A stretch of 6,474 nucleotides of DNA from an uncultured Phycisphaerales bacterium. Its GTDB lineage: Bacteria > Planctomycetota > Phycisphaerae > WQYP01. The stretch lies in assembly GCA_937901265.1 (NCBI GenBank), contig CALCHA010000179.1, forward strand, positions 1 through 6,474, read 5' to 3'. Every line of letters starts with the position of its first letter. Position 1 is the stretch's first letter. Position numbers and translations under genes: made by a program. Below the pieces are notes generated by a model. That model ran no database searches, was not told the origin of the DNA, and saw only the letters and a list, made by a program, of their open reading frames with translations. Positions 1-6,192 of this stretch are shown piece by piece.

Positions 1-39
1 CGGAATAGCGCCAGGGAAAAGATCGACCGTCTCGCCTAA
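1..39 (+). CDS. possible 3' end of an upstream gene
   Basis: The first reading frame is open from the window edge to a TAA at 37-39 and would encode the C-terminal residues RNSAREKIDRLA. In many bacteria the gene before ebfC-recR is dnaX (DNA polymerase III tau/gamma), so this could be its tail, but twelve residues do not allow recognition. A second frame is also open from the edge, to a TGA at 56-58. The 40-79 stretch before ebfC shows no obvious function. Confidence 0.2.
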   Translation, partial: RNSAREKIDRLA

Positions 40-79
40 AATAGTTGCTCTGACCTGATTACACGATGAGTGCCAACGC

Positions 80-427
80 ATGTTCGACAACCTCAAAGCC
101 CTGTCCCAGCTCGGTCCCATGATGGCCAAGGCCCGTGAGATGCAGGCCAAGATGGCCGAGGTGCAAGAGCGCCTGCCGCAGATTCGCGCCACCGGCAGCT
201 CCGGCGGGTCGCTGGTGACCGTGACGGCCAACGGGCTGATGGAAATCACCGAGATCGCCTACGCCACCAGCGCCCCGCTGACCGACACCGAGCTCCTCGC
301 CGACCTCACCCGCGCCGCCGTCAACCAGGCCCTGAAGAACGTGAAGGAGCTGGTGCAAAACGAGATGCAGGGTGCCACCGGCGACATGGACATGAGCGCC
401 TTCAAAGGCCTCATGGGCGGCGCGTAA
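80..427 (+). CDS. ebfC: YbaB/EbfC family nucleoid-associated protein
   Basis: This 115-residue protein matches the YbaB/EbfC family in length and layout. Family members form small dimers that bind DNA, coat the nucleoid and influence gene expression; a role in RecR-linked recovery has been proposed from gene order. The N-terminal half is a long amphipathic helix rich in Met, Lys, Glu and Gln (about residues 10-33). The family's beta segment follows at about 39-56 (GSSGGSLVTVTANGLMEI). A second helix at about 72-95 contains LTRAAVNQALKNVKELVQNEM, and the tail is Gly/Met-rich as is common in the family. The ATG at 80 gives the typical MFDNLK start; no strong Shine-Dalgarno sequence precedes it. 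It ends 2 bases before recR, so the two are almost certainly co-transcribed and perhaps translationally linked. The family and order are certain; the precise cellular role is not. Confidence 0.95.
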   Translation: MFDNLKALSQLGPMMAKAREMQAKMAEVQERLPQIRATGSSGGSLVTVTANGLMEITEIAYATSAPLTDTELLADLTRAAVNQALKNVKELVQNEMQGATGDMDMSAFKGLMGGA

Positions 428-429
428 GC

Positions 430-1086
430 ATGGCCGCCAACCCGCATTACACCGACTCTCTTCGCAAGCTCATGGAGCTCTTCGGCAAGCTGCCCGGCGT
501 CGGCTCGCGCTCGGCGGAGCGGATCGCGTTTCACCTGCTCAAGAGCAGCCGCGAGGAGGCCCTTGCCCTCGCCGACGCCATCCGGGCGGTGAAGGACCAC
601 GTGAAGCACTGCTCGATCTGCTTCAATCTCACCGAGCATGACCCCTGTTCCATCTGTGCCGACGCCGAGCGCGATCACTCCGTGATTTGCGTCGTTGAAC
701 AGCCCAAGGATCTGCTGCAGCTCGAATCGACCAACATTTTTCGCGGCGTTTATCACGTCCTGCTGGGCCGCATCGCCCCGCTGGAAAACGTCACCCCGGC
801 CGATTTGACGATCCCGCAACTGCTCGAACGCATTGTGCGAGGGGTGCGGAAGGAGGGGGAAGGGGCTAGCACGCCGCCGGTCGCTGCGGTCCGCGAGATC
901 ATTCTTGCGACCAACCCCACGATGGAGGGCGACGGCACCTCGCTCTTCCTGCAGCAGGAACTGGCCTACGTCGCCCCGCAGATCGCCGTCACGCGGCTCG
1001 CCCGTGGCCTGCCGGCGGGCGCGCAGATTGAATACTCGAACAAAGCGATTCTGGCGGACGCCTTGAACGGGCGGACGAAGGTGTGA
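430..1086 (+). CDS. recR: recombination mediator protein RecR
   Basis: RecR acts with RecO (and RecF) in the cytoplasm to load RecA on SSB-coated single-stranded DNA during gap repair and fork recovery. The 218-residue product has all the landmarks. A helix-hairpin-helix lies at about 12-37, with LPGVGSRSAERIAFHLL as its core. A four-cysteine zinc motif uses Cys61, Cys64, Cys73 and Cys76. A Toprim domain runs from about 84 to 180, with acidic Glu90 in VVEQPKD and the ATNPTMEGDGTS block at 160-171. The C-terminal Walker-B-like/ring-forming segment contains RLARGLPAGAQIEY. It is longer than E. coli RecR (about 201 residues), mainly because of about 14 extra residues near 137-151 (GVRKEGEGASTPP), just before the conserved REIILATNP strand. 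The matching DNA is strongly purine-rich at about 838-866. It follows ebfC by 2 bases and ends 8 bases from the convergent toxin gene. Confidence 0.97.
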   Translation: MAANPHYTDSLRKLMELFGKLPGVGSRSAERIAFHLLKSSREEALALADAIRAVKDHVKHCSICFNLTEHDPCSICADAERDHSVICVVEQPKDLLQLESTNIFRGVYHVLLGRIAPLENVTPADLTIPQLLERIVRGVRKEGEGASTPPVAAVREIILATNPTMEGDGTSLFLQQELAYVAPQIAVTRLARGLPAGAQIEYSNKAILADALNGRTKV

Positions 1087-1094
1087 CTTCTCGC

Positions 1095-1592
1095 CTAGAG
1101 CTGGCGAATCTCGCCCACCGTCCTGAGCACCGCGGATTCAAAGGCGGCGTGCATGTGGAAGCGCAGCTCCCGCCGCAGCCGTCCCAGCAGCGGCGCCACT
1201 TCGGGAAGGAGGCCGCGCCGCTTGGCCTCGATGAGAACGCCGATCACCCCGGCGATGCGCAGGCCCAGCCTTGCCGCGGCCGCCCGGCCCATGCGTTCGT
1301 CGATCAAGAGATAATCCGCGCCAATTTCTATCGCGAGGGTTATCGCTTCGATTTCTCCTGCATCAAGGCCGATGACAGCGAGGCTGATGTGCGCGCCGGT
1401 GGTAGGCGTCTGCACCCGCGCAACGCCAAGCAGCGCAAGGTCAATGGGCGCGAAGGCCTGCCGCGGCGTTCGTAGTTCCGTATCCACCGCCGGCGGGACC
1501 AGTAAATCGCCATACAGGGACTTGATCAGTCCAAGCAGCCCGAGGTGATGCAATGCTCTTATTGCGGACGTGTCGCTGACGACGATGGCCAC
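1095..1592 (-). CDS. DUF3368 / PIN-like toxin of a type II toxin-antitoxin pair
   Basis: I place the start at GTG 1592, giving 165 residues. The sequence begins with the family's VVSDTSAI opening, where Asp7 is the first PIN-type acidic residue. It continues with LDAGEIEAITLA (Glu80/Glu82), then the hallmark YLLIDERMGRAAAARLGL (Asp98) followed by IGVLIEAKRRGLLP. These are the typical positions of DUF3368 proteins, PIN-domain relatives predicted to be Mg2+-dependent RNases. The GTG is preceded by GGAG with a 5-base spacer inside the antitoxin gene. An in-frame ATG at 1634 would add 14 residues with no family resemblance, so I reject it. The start overlaps the antitoxin end by 34 bases in another frame, implying translational coupling. 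Its target and activity cannot be read from sequence. It converges on recR. Confidence 0.85.
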   Translation of the reverse strand: MAIVVSDTSAIRALHHLGLLGLIKSLYGDLLVPPAVDTELRTPRQAFAPIDLALLGVARVQTPTTGAHISLAVIGLDAGEIEAITLAIEIGADYLLIDERMGRAAAARLGLRIAGVIGVLIEAKRRGLLPEVAPLLGRLRRELRFHMHAAFESAVLRTVGEIRQL

Positions 1593-1840
1593 CGCTTCTC
1601 CATATCCGCCAGGGCGTTCTTTTCCTGCTCCCAATAGATATCATCCACGTAGTAGATCGGAATGTTTCGCACCGCCAGCTCGTCTTCCATCTCCCCACGG
1701 GACAGGCCAGCAACCTGCGCTGCGGGCCACAATTCGAGCTTACGGGCTGCGAACAATGCGCAGGCCAGCTCGATACGCACGGCGCGCTCGTCCAGCCCAG
1801 CCGCCTTCAGGAGATCATCGGGGATCGAGATCGTCGACAT
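1559..1840 (-). CDS. UPF0175 family antitoxin
   Basis: This 93-residue protein shows the UPF0175 layout: a short strand with STISIPDDLL, a helix containing LDERAVRIELACALFAARKL, then a helix-turn-helix-like segment at about 35-60 (LWPAAQVAGLSRGEMEDELAVRNIP) and IYYVDD. UPF0175 proteins are usually encoded just before a DUF3368 toxin and are taken as its antitoxin and autorepressor. The ATG at 1840 is chosen because AGAGG lies six bases upstream and because the family begins at this strand. An upstream ATG at 1876 would overlap the transporter stop and adds a dozen unrelated residues. The C-terminal WPSSSATRPQ is low-complexity and lies where the toxin ribosome site and start overlap, so this part may be shaped by the other frame. 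It starts 32 bases after the transporter stop, on the same strand. Confidence 0.85.
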   Translation of the reverse strand: MSTISIPDDLLKAAGLDERAVRIELACALFAARKLELWPAAQVAGLSRGEMEDELAVRNIPIYYVDDIYWEQEKNALADMEKRWPSSSATRPQ

Positions 1841-1846
1841 ACAACA

Positions 1847-1865
1847 CCTCTGCCCTATTGTAGCA
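1847..1865 (-). promoter_or_regulatory. candidate extended -10 promoter and ribosome site of the toxin-antitoxin operon
   Basis: On the minus strand TGCTACAAT (1865-1857) is a good extended -10 element (TGnTACAAT). No clear -35 appears 16-18 bases upstream, inside the 3' end of the transporter gene. AGAGG (1851-1847) is a ribosome site six bases from the antitoxin ATG. A start point about seven bases after the -10 would fall at or inside the AGAGG, leaving a very short leader. That makes the promoter uncertain; the operon may depend on transporter read-through instead. Confidence 0.35.
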
Positions 1866-1872
1866 AATCTGC

Positions 1873-3885
1873 TCACGCATGGATCAGCAGCGGGATGTCT
1901 TCCGGCAGGCCGTCGGCGACCTCGGTAAGGACATCGCCGCGCAGGGCACGGAGGACCGCCCCTTCGCGGCTGACGCCCATCAGCAGCGCCTGCACGTCGT
2001 AGGTCGCGGCGAAATCGAGAATCGTGTAAGCCACATCGCGGCTGACCGCATAGATCGGAATGATGTCGACACCCGCCGCCTTGGTCGCCTTGGCGGCGAG
2101 CTCAAATACGTGACGGGCCTCGGCGTCTTCGGCGAGGGTGGGGCCCTCCGCGCCCATGGAAAATTGCACGTTGAGCTGGCGGACAAACAGCACGAAGAGG
2201 ATGCCGTTGAGCTGCTTGGCGTAATTGGCCGAAAAATCGATCAGTCGCTGCCCGCCACGGGTGGCAACCATGACGTGGGGCTTGCTCATATCGAGGTCGC
2301 CCGCGGGGGTGCCGAGGGATTCGGCATCGACCTCGGTGACGGAGGGTTGGCGGTGTCCGCCCTTGGGCTGCATGATGACGTTGCCGCGGAAGGTCAAACC
2401 GCCGCTTTCGCGGGTCGCCGCCTCCAACTCCCCGAGGCGCCGGGCGCGTGCCGGCAGATAGGACCGGGTGAAGGCGCGGGCGCCGAGCCCGACGGCCAGG
2501 ATGATGCCCACAAAAATAAGGGCGTGGGGCTTCTCCACCGCAAGGGTCAACTCGATGGCGATCATGACCGCCGCGATCAGCCCGATGAAGGTGCGTTCGA
2601 TCGCGCGCACCGGCAATTTCCGGTTGATGGTGCAGCAGCTCAGGTTGATGGCGATGGCGCCCACCACGCCGATGGCGTAGAGATCCGCCAGCATTTCCAG
2701 CGTCGGAAACAGCAGCAGCAGCAGGCAGGGCACGCCCACCGCCGGAATCAGGCCCACCCATGGCACGCCGAAAAGGTTGAGGCGGCTGAAGACCGCGGGC
2801 AGCTCCCGGTCGCGCGCCATCACGTAACAGACGCTGAGCATCCCGCCCACCACCGTGTTGACGGCCGAGAGCAGCAGCATCCCGAAGACCACGCCGCAGA
2901 TGATGCCGAACCAGCGACCGACGAAGTAATCGCCCATCACGCGCAGGACCTTGTTCTTGATGTCCTGCTCGGCCTGAGAGGAATGGGGGGACTTTTCGGC
3001 GGCGAGTTCCACATAGGCGGTGTGCTGGGCGTCTGCCGTTTTCCAGTCGGGGTTGGCGTCCTTGAAGCGGTCAAGGACCTTGTCGTTTTCCTGAAAGTTG
3101 TTGGCGGGCTGGACGAATGCGGTCGCCGGCGCCGTGCCCCGGGCCTGCATCACCGCCGGCAGGGCCAGCATCGCCACCCCCAGCACCAGGTTGAAGATCA
3201 CGACTTCCAGCAGCACCGGCCAGATCGATTTTTTACTGGTGCGGCCGACCGGGGGGACCATGATGCCGGTCATGTTGGCGATGGCCTCGACACCCGAGAG
3301 GGCCAGCACGACGTTGACCAGGGTGATCCACTGGCCGGAAATGGGGCCGGAGGGCCGCTGGATGTGGTGCCAGCCGGTGGAGAGGTGCGGCACGGAGGCG
3401 ACGATGAGGACGAACATGAGCAGGAGCGTGGCCATGGCGACGACGAGGGCGAACTGCCCCGCGCGCTTGGGGCCGATGTAGTTGATCACGCCCAGGACGA
3501 GGATGGCGGTGATCGCCCAGATTTTGACCCATGTGTCACTGATGCCGAAGTAGTGCATGCCATCGAAGGAGGAGAGGGCGGCGGTGACGGCATAGTCGGC
3601 GAAGAGCAGCAGGGCGCCGATGACGGAAAGCAGCGGGGAAATCTGGCGGGCCGCGGAGTAGACGCCGCCGCCATCGGGATAGACGCGGCAGACGACGGTG
3701 TAGGCCCAGCCGACGGCGGCGACGAGGAGGCCGACACCGAGGATGTACCAGAAGGAGGCGTAGAGGGCGTAATAAAAGGCGAGACCGAGGACGTAGAAGC
3801 GGGAGGTGCCCCAGTCGCCGTAGAGCATGGGCCCGGCGTGATACCACTTGAGTTCGCGGGGGCGTTCCTGGTGGGAGACGAGCAT
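1873..3885 (-). CDS. KUP/KimA-like potassium transporter with C-terminal USP-like domain (left copy)
   Basis: This 670-residue APC-superfamily membrane protein probably imports K+ with H+. About twelve membrane segments can be drawn at roughly 21-41, 43-66, 84-106, 118-138, 144-165, 186-212, 221-245, 323-356, 376-393, 396-418, 431-451 and 453-470. TM1 carries GDWGTSRFY, close to the KUP signature GDIGTSPLY. Asp24, Tyr31, Thr101, Ser105, Ser197, Glu200 (in LSGVEA) and Tyr403 (in LYAIGVVGA) fall where I recall KimA K+-coordinating residues D36, Y43, T121, S125, T230, E233 and Y377; only T-to-S differs. YPDGGGVYSAA at 69-79 matches the YPxGGG(A/S)Y block. A charged loop of about 75 residues between TM7 and TM8 should be periplasmic. 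Residues about 536-670 form a cytoplasmic universal-stress-protein-like domain with a degenerate nucleotide motif. ATG 3885 is the only credible start: upstream in frame there is a TGA at 3940-3942 and no other ATG, GTG or TTG. There is no clear Shine-Dalgarno. A c-di-AMP riboswitch precedes it. Alternative: amino acid permease. Confidence 0.9.
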   Translation of the reverse strand: MLVSHQERPRELKWYHAGPMLYGDWGTSRFYVLGLAFYYALYASFWYILGVGLLVAAVGWAYTVVCRVYPDGGGVYSAARQISPLLSVIGALLLFADYAVTAALSSFDGMHYFGISDTWVKIWAITAILVLGVINYIGPKRAGQFALVVAMATLLLMFVLIVASVPHLSTGWHHIQRPSGPISGQWITLVNVVLALSGVEAIANMTGIMVPPVGRTSKKSIWPVLLEVVIFNLVLGVAMLALPAVMQARGTAPATAFVQPANNFQENDKVLDRFKDANPDWKTADAQHTAYVELAAEKSPHSSQAEQDIKNKVLRVMGDYFVGRWFGIICGVVFGMLLLSAVNTVVGGMLSVCYVMARDRELPAVFSRLNLFGVPWVGLIPAVGVPCLLLLLFPTLEMLADLYAIGVVGAIAINLSCCTINRKLPVRAIERTFIGLIAAVMIAIELTLAVEKPHALIFVGIILAVGLGARAFTRSYLPARARRLGELEAATRESGGLTFRGNVIMQPKGGHRQPSVTEVDAESLGTPAGDLDMSKPHVMVATRGGQRLIDFSANYAKQLNGILFVLFVRQLNVQFSMGAEGPTLAEDAEARHVFELAAKATKAAGVDIIPIYAVSRDVAYTILDFAATYDVQALLMGVSREGAVLRALRGDVLTEVADGLPEDIPLLIHA

Positions 3886-3895
3886 CAGGTGTTGG

Positions 3896-3937
3896 AAAAC
3901 GCGGGGCCGGCGCGGCGCAGGGCCGCGGGGGGCGCGT
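3896..3937 (-). terminator. terminator-like hairpin of the left riboswitch leader
   Basis: Read on the minus strand, ACGCG (3937-3933) pairs with CGCGU (3903-3899). Inside, CGCGGC (3927-3922) pairs with GCCGCG (3916-3911) around a CCUGC loop. UUUU follows at 3899-3896, ten bases before the ATG at 3885. This is the expected place and shape for an expression platform ending transcription when c-di-AMP is bound. The CCUGCG at 3921-3916 can also pair with the riboswitch's conserved CGCAGG (3962-3957), which would break the stem and act as an antiterminator. The U tract is short, so a translational effect is also possible. Confidence 0.55.
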
Positions 3938-3953
3938 TGTCACTCTCCAGCAA

Positions 3954-4085
3954 GAGCCTGCGAGGTAAGCTGACGGGCTTGGGTCGCTGAAACCCATCCA
4001 TCGGGGTGATGGATTAGCCCCTGGCGTCGAGACGCCTTTGGGTCCCCCGCTGCCGGGCGGCTGCCCGGCATTCGGCTGCAACAGC
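3954..4085 (-). promoter_or_regulatory. c-di-AMP (ydaO/yuaA) riboswitch, left copy
   Basis: The minus strand carries the conserved blocks of the ydaO class in order. These are GCCGAAUGCC near the 5' end (about 4076-4067), a perfect hairpin GCCGGGC-AGCC-GCCCGGC (4069-4052), GGGGGACCCA (4048-4039), a small hairpin GGCGU/ACGCC (4036-4023), and GGGGCUAAUCC (4021-4011). A helix AUCCAUC/GAUGGAU follows (4014-3996), then CCCGUCAGCUUACCUCG (3977-3961) and CAGGC. This class binds two c-di-AMP molecules and usually turns expression off, often for K+ or osmolyte transport and cell-wall genes. It sits 70-200 bases before the left transporter ATG. One departure from the right copy is GCUUACC where the usual form is GCUAACC. 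The precise outer pairing was not computed. Confidence 0.9.
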
Positions 4086-4098
4086 GTGTCGGAGGACG

Positions 4099-4126
4099 AT
4101 GATACCCCCCCTGCGGGGGGCGTCAA
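4099..4126 (-). promoter_or_regulatory. sigma70-type promoter with inverted-repeat spacer
   Basis: On the minus strand TTGACG (4126-4121) and TATCAT (4104-4099) are separated by exactly 16 bases. A start point near 4092 would begin the transcript just before the riboswitch (5' end about 4085), as expected. The 16-base spacer is six C, GCA and seven G, an almost perfect inverted repeat. It could be a protein-binding operator or alter spacer geometry. It indicates that the left transporter has its own promoter rather than depending on the right copy's transcript. Confidence 0.6.
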
Positions 4127-4139
4127 ATGGGGGGCGACG

Positions 4140-4153
4140 GCTCACGCATGAGC
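4140..4153 (-). terminator. small hairpin after the right transporter gene
   Basis: GCUCA-UGCG-UGAGC is a perfect five-pair stem with a four-base loop, starting 8 bases after the TAA at 4164-4162. There is no U tract, so intrinsic termination is doubtful; it may protect the mRNA 3' end or be chance. Eleven bases of it (CATGCGTGAGC) recur at the stop codon of the left transporter gene. Confidence 0.2.
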
Positions 4154-4161
4154 TCCGAACC

Positions 4162-6168
4162 TTATGCGTGGATCAGCAGAGAGATGTCTTCGGGCAAATC
4201 CGCCGCGACCGCTGCCAGCACATCGCCGCGGAGCGCCTTGAGCAGCTTGCCTTCGCGGCTGACGCCCATCAGCAGGGCATCGACGCTGTAGGTCGCCGCG
4301 TGATCCAGAATCGCATACGCCACATCCGCGCTGACGACATAGATCGGCACCATGGCCACGCCGGCGTTGCGGCAGGCCTCGGCGGCATTTTCGAAGACAC
4401 GCCGCGCTTCAGGATCCTCCTCGATCGACGGGTTTGGCGATTGGCCCATGCTGATCACGTTGATCTGCCGCACGAACATCACCAGCAGGACCGCATCGAA
4501 TCGCCGGGCGTAGCGGGCGGCGAAATCAAGCAGCTTCTGCCCGCCACGGGCCGCGACGAGGACCTTGGACTTGCTCATGTTGAGCTGCTCGGAGGGGGTG
4601 CCCAGCGCTGCGGGTTCGATCCCGGGTGCCAGGGCGGCCGGGGCGAGGGTCATGCCGCGGAACTGCACCGTGCCGGGGCCCACCGCCGCCAGCGCCCGCG
4701 CACGGGCGGGCAGAACCGTCTTGCTCACGTAACGCAGCCCCAGACCGATCACCAGCACGCTGCCGGCGAAGGTGAGGGCGGAGGGCTTTTCGATGCACAG
4801 CGTCAGCTCGATGGCCACCATGATCGCCGCGAGGAACCCCATGCCCAGGCGCTCGTGGATTTTCAGCGCCATCGCGCGGTTCGAACAGCAGCTTCCGAGG
4901 TTGATCGCGATGGCGCCGACCACGCCGATGGCGTAGAGACCCGCGAGCAGGTCGAGGTCGCCGGTGACCAGCAGGATGATCGTCGGCAGCGCGACCGCCG
5001 CCACCAGCGTGCGCCAGGGGACGCCGAAGGGATTGAGCTTCATCAGCCCCTTGGGCAGCTCGGTATCGCGCGCCATGACGTACTGGATCGAGACCATGTC
5101 GGCGACGGCGGTGTTGACGGCCGAGAGCAGCAGGAGGCCGAAAACGATGCCGCAGAGCGCTGCGAATGGCCCCCCGACGTATTCGCGGGCCATGACCCAC
5201 AGCACCCGGTTCTCCGCATCTTTTTGATCGGGAGTGAGGTCGATGCGGTCGTGCGCGGCGACCTCTTCGGCAGACTTTTTCCAGCCGGGATGCGCGGCTT
5301 CCCACGTCCGCACCTGTTCCTCCTGCTCCGCCAGCGTGATGCGGTTCCCCTGAGCGTCGGCGGCAAAATACTTCGCCGGCAGGGCGTTCATCGCCACCGC
5401 GAGGATCAGGTTGAAGATCACCACTTCCAGCAGCACCGGCCAGATGGATTTTAGCGCCGTCTTGTGCACCGGGGGCACCATGATGCCGGTCATGTTGGCG
5501 ATGGCCTCAACGCCGGAGAGGGCGAGCACGACGTTGACCAGGTTGTGCCACATGTGGCCGGTCGTGCCCTCGGGCCGGTGGATGGTCGCCCACCCCTGCG
5601 CGAGCGCGCTGACCGCGGCGTGGGGGATGAGGGTGGCACCGGCGAGGATCAGCGTCAGGAACAGGGTGCCGATGGCGACGATCAGGGCGAACGTGCCGGC
5701 TTTTTTGGGGCCGATGAAGTTGATCGCCCCGATCAGGAAGATGCCAAGGATGGCGGCGGCGCGGACGAAGGTTTCCGCGGCGTCGGCGCTGTGGGCCAGG
5801 CCCAGCGACATCACGAGTTCTTTGACCTGGAGGTAGTGCATGCCATCCATGGCGGAGAGCGCCGCGGTCACCAGGTAGTCGGCGAAAAGCAGCAACGCCC
5901 CCACCACGGCGAGCATGCGCGAAGTGTGCCGCGCCGCCGAGTAAACGCCCCCGCCATCCGGATAGCAGCGACAGATAATGGTGTAGGCCCAACCGACGGC
6001 GGCGACCAGGGCGCAGACGGCGGCGACGTACCAGAAGCTGGCGTGCTGCGAGTAATAGAGAGCGAGTCCCAGCACGTAGAAGCGGGAGGTGCCCCAGTCG
6101 CCATAGAGCATGGGCCCGGCGTGATACCAGCGAAGTTCGCGCGGACGTTCGGCGTGGGTGATGAGCAT
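4162..6168 (-). CDS. KUP/KimA-like potassium transporter with C-terminal USP-like domain (right copy)
   Basis: This 668-residue paralogue of the left transporter is collinear with it from end to end and probably has the same K+/H+ symport role in the cytoplasmic membrane. TM1 again has GDWGTSRFY (Asp24, Tyr31). TM3 has FADYLVTAALS (Thr101, Ser105), TM6 has LSGVEAIANM (Ser218, Glu221) and TM10 has LYAIGVVGA (Tyr412). All match the ion-site positions described for the left copy. Relative to the left copy it gains about 12 residues between TM3 and TM4 and about 8-9 between TM5 and TM6, and has a shorter linker before the USP-like domain (about 534-668). The TM7-TM8 periplasmic loop (about 264-333) is charged and much diverged. 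I start it at ATG 6168 because MLITHAERPREL aligns with MLVSHQERPREL. The longer frame from ATG 6285 adds 39 Arg-rich residues encoded by the leader hairpin. No clear Shine-Dalgarno is seen. Its own riboswitch lies upstream. Confidence 0.9.
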   Translation of the reverse strand: MLITHAERPRELRWYHAGPMLYGDWGTSRFYVLGLALYYSQHASFWYVAAVCALVAAVGWAYTIICRCYPDGGGVYSAARHTSRMLAVVGALLLFADYLVTAALSAMDGMHYLQVKELVMSLGLAHSADAAETFVRAAAILGIFLIGAINFIGPKKAGTFALIVAIGTLFLTLILAGATLIPHAAVSALAQGWATIHRPEGTTGHMWHNLVNVVLALSGVEAIANMTGIMVPPVHKTALKSIWPVLLEVVIFNLILAVAMNALPAKYFAADAQGNRITLAEQEEQVRTWEAAHPGWKKSAEEVAAHDRIDLTPDQKDAENRVLWVMAREYVGGPFAALCGIVFGLLLLSAVNTAVADMVSIQYVMARDTELPKGLMKLNPFGVPWRTLVAAVALPTIILLVTGDLDLLAGLYAIGVVGAIAINLGSCCSNRAMALKIHERLGMGFLAAIMVAIELTLCIEKPSALTFAGSVLVIGLGLRYVSKTVLPARARALAAVGPGTVQFRGMTLAPAALAPGIEPAALGTPSEQLNMSKSKVLVAARGGQKLLDFAARYARRFDAVLLVMFVRQINVISMGQSPNPSIEEDPEARRVFENAAEACRNAGVAMVPIYVVSADVAYAILDHAATYSVDALLMGVSREGKLLKALRGDVLAAVAADLPEDISLLIHA

Positions 6169-6192
6169 GACCTGCAGAAAGCGCGTACCCCG

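Noticed and set aside
37..42. TAAAAT as a -10 box for ebfC-recR
   Set aside because: No -35-like sequence at a suitable distance, and the operon may be transcribed from further upstream.
259..819. 186-codon minus-strand frame across ebfC and recR
   Set aside because: Shadow of two well-recognised + strand genes.
1083..1475. 130-codon + strand frame after recR
   Set aside because: Antisense to the toxin gene, with no domain resemblance; the DUF3368 pattern on the minus strand is clear.
1593..1634. Upstream ATG start for the toxin
   Set aside because: It adds residues unlike the family and lacks a ribosome site. GTG 1592 has GGAG at five bases and begins the conserved VVSDTS strand.
1879..3990. 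703-codon open frame on the + strand opposite the left transporter
   Set aside because: It is the antisense shadow of a GC-rich membrane protein gene. The product is a D/H/G/R/Q-rich string without recognisable domains, while the minus strand has a clear transporter.
4105..4120. C/G inverted repeat as an intrinsic terminator of the right transporter transcript
   Set aside because: No U tract follows on the minus strand (UAUCAUCG), and the repeat fits exactly between promoter elements, so I call it a promoter spacer.
4099..5454. 451-codon + strand frame, and another at 5464-6309, opposite the right transporter
   Set aside because: Same antisense composition as the previous case. They mirror each other only because the underlying transporters are paralogues.
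1873..6168. Plain amino acid permease function for both transporters
   Set aside because: Not excluded, but the KUP-like TM1 motif, KimA-like ion-site spacing, USP-like tail and c-di-AMP riboswitches all favour potassium.
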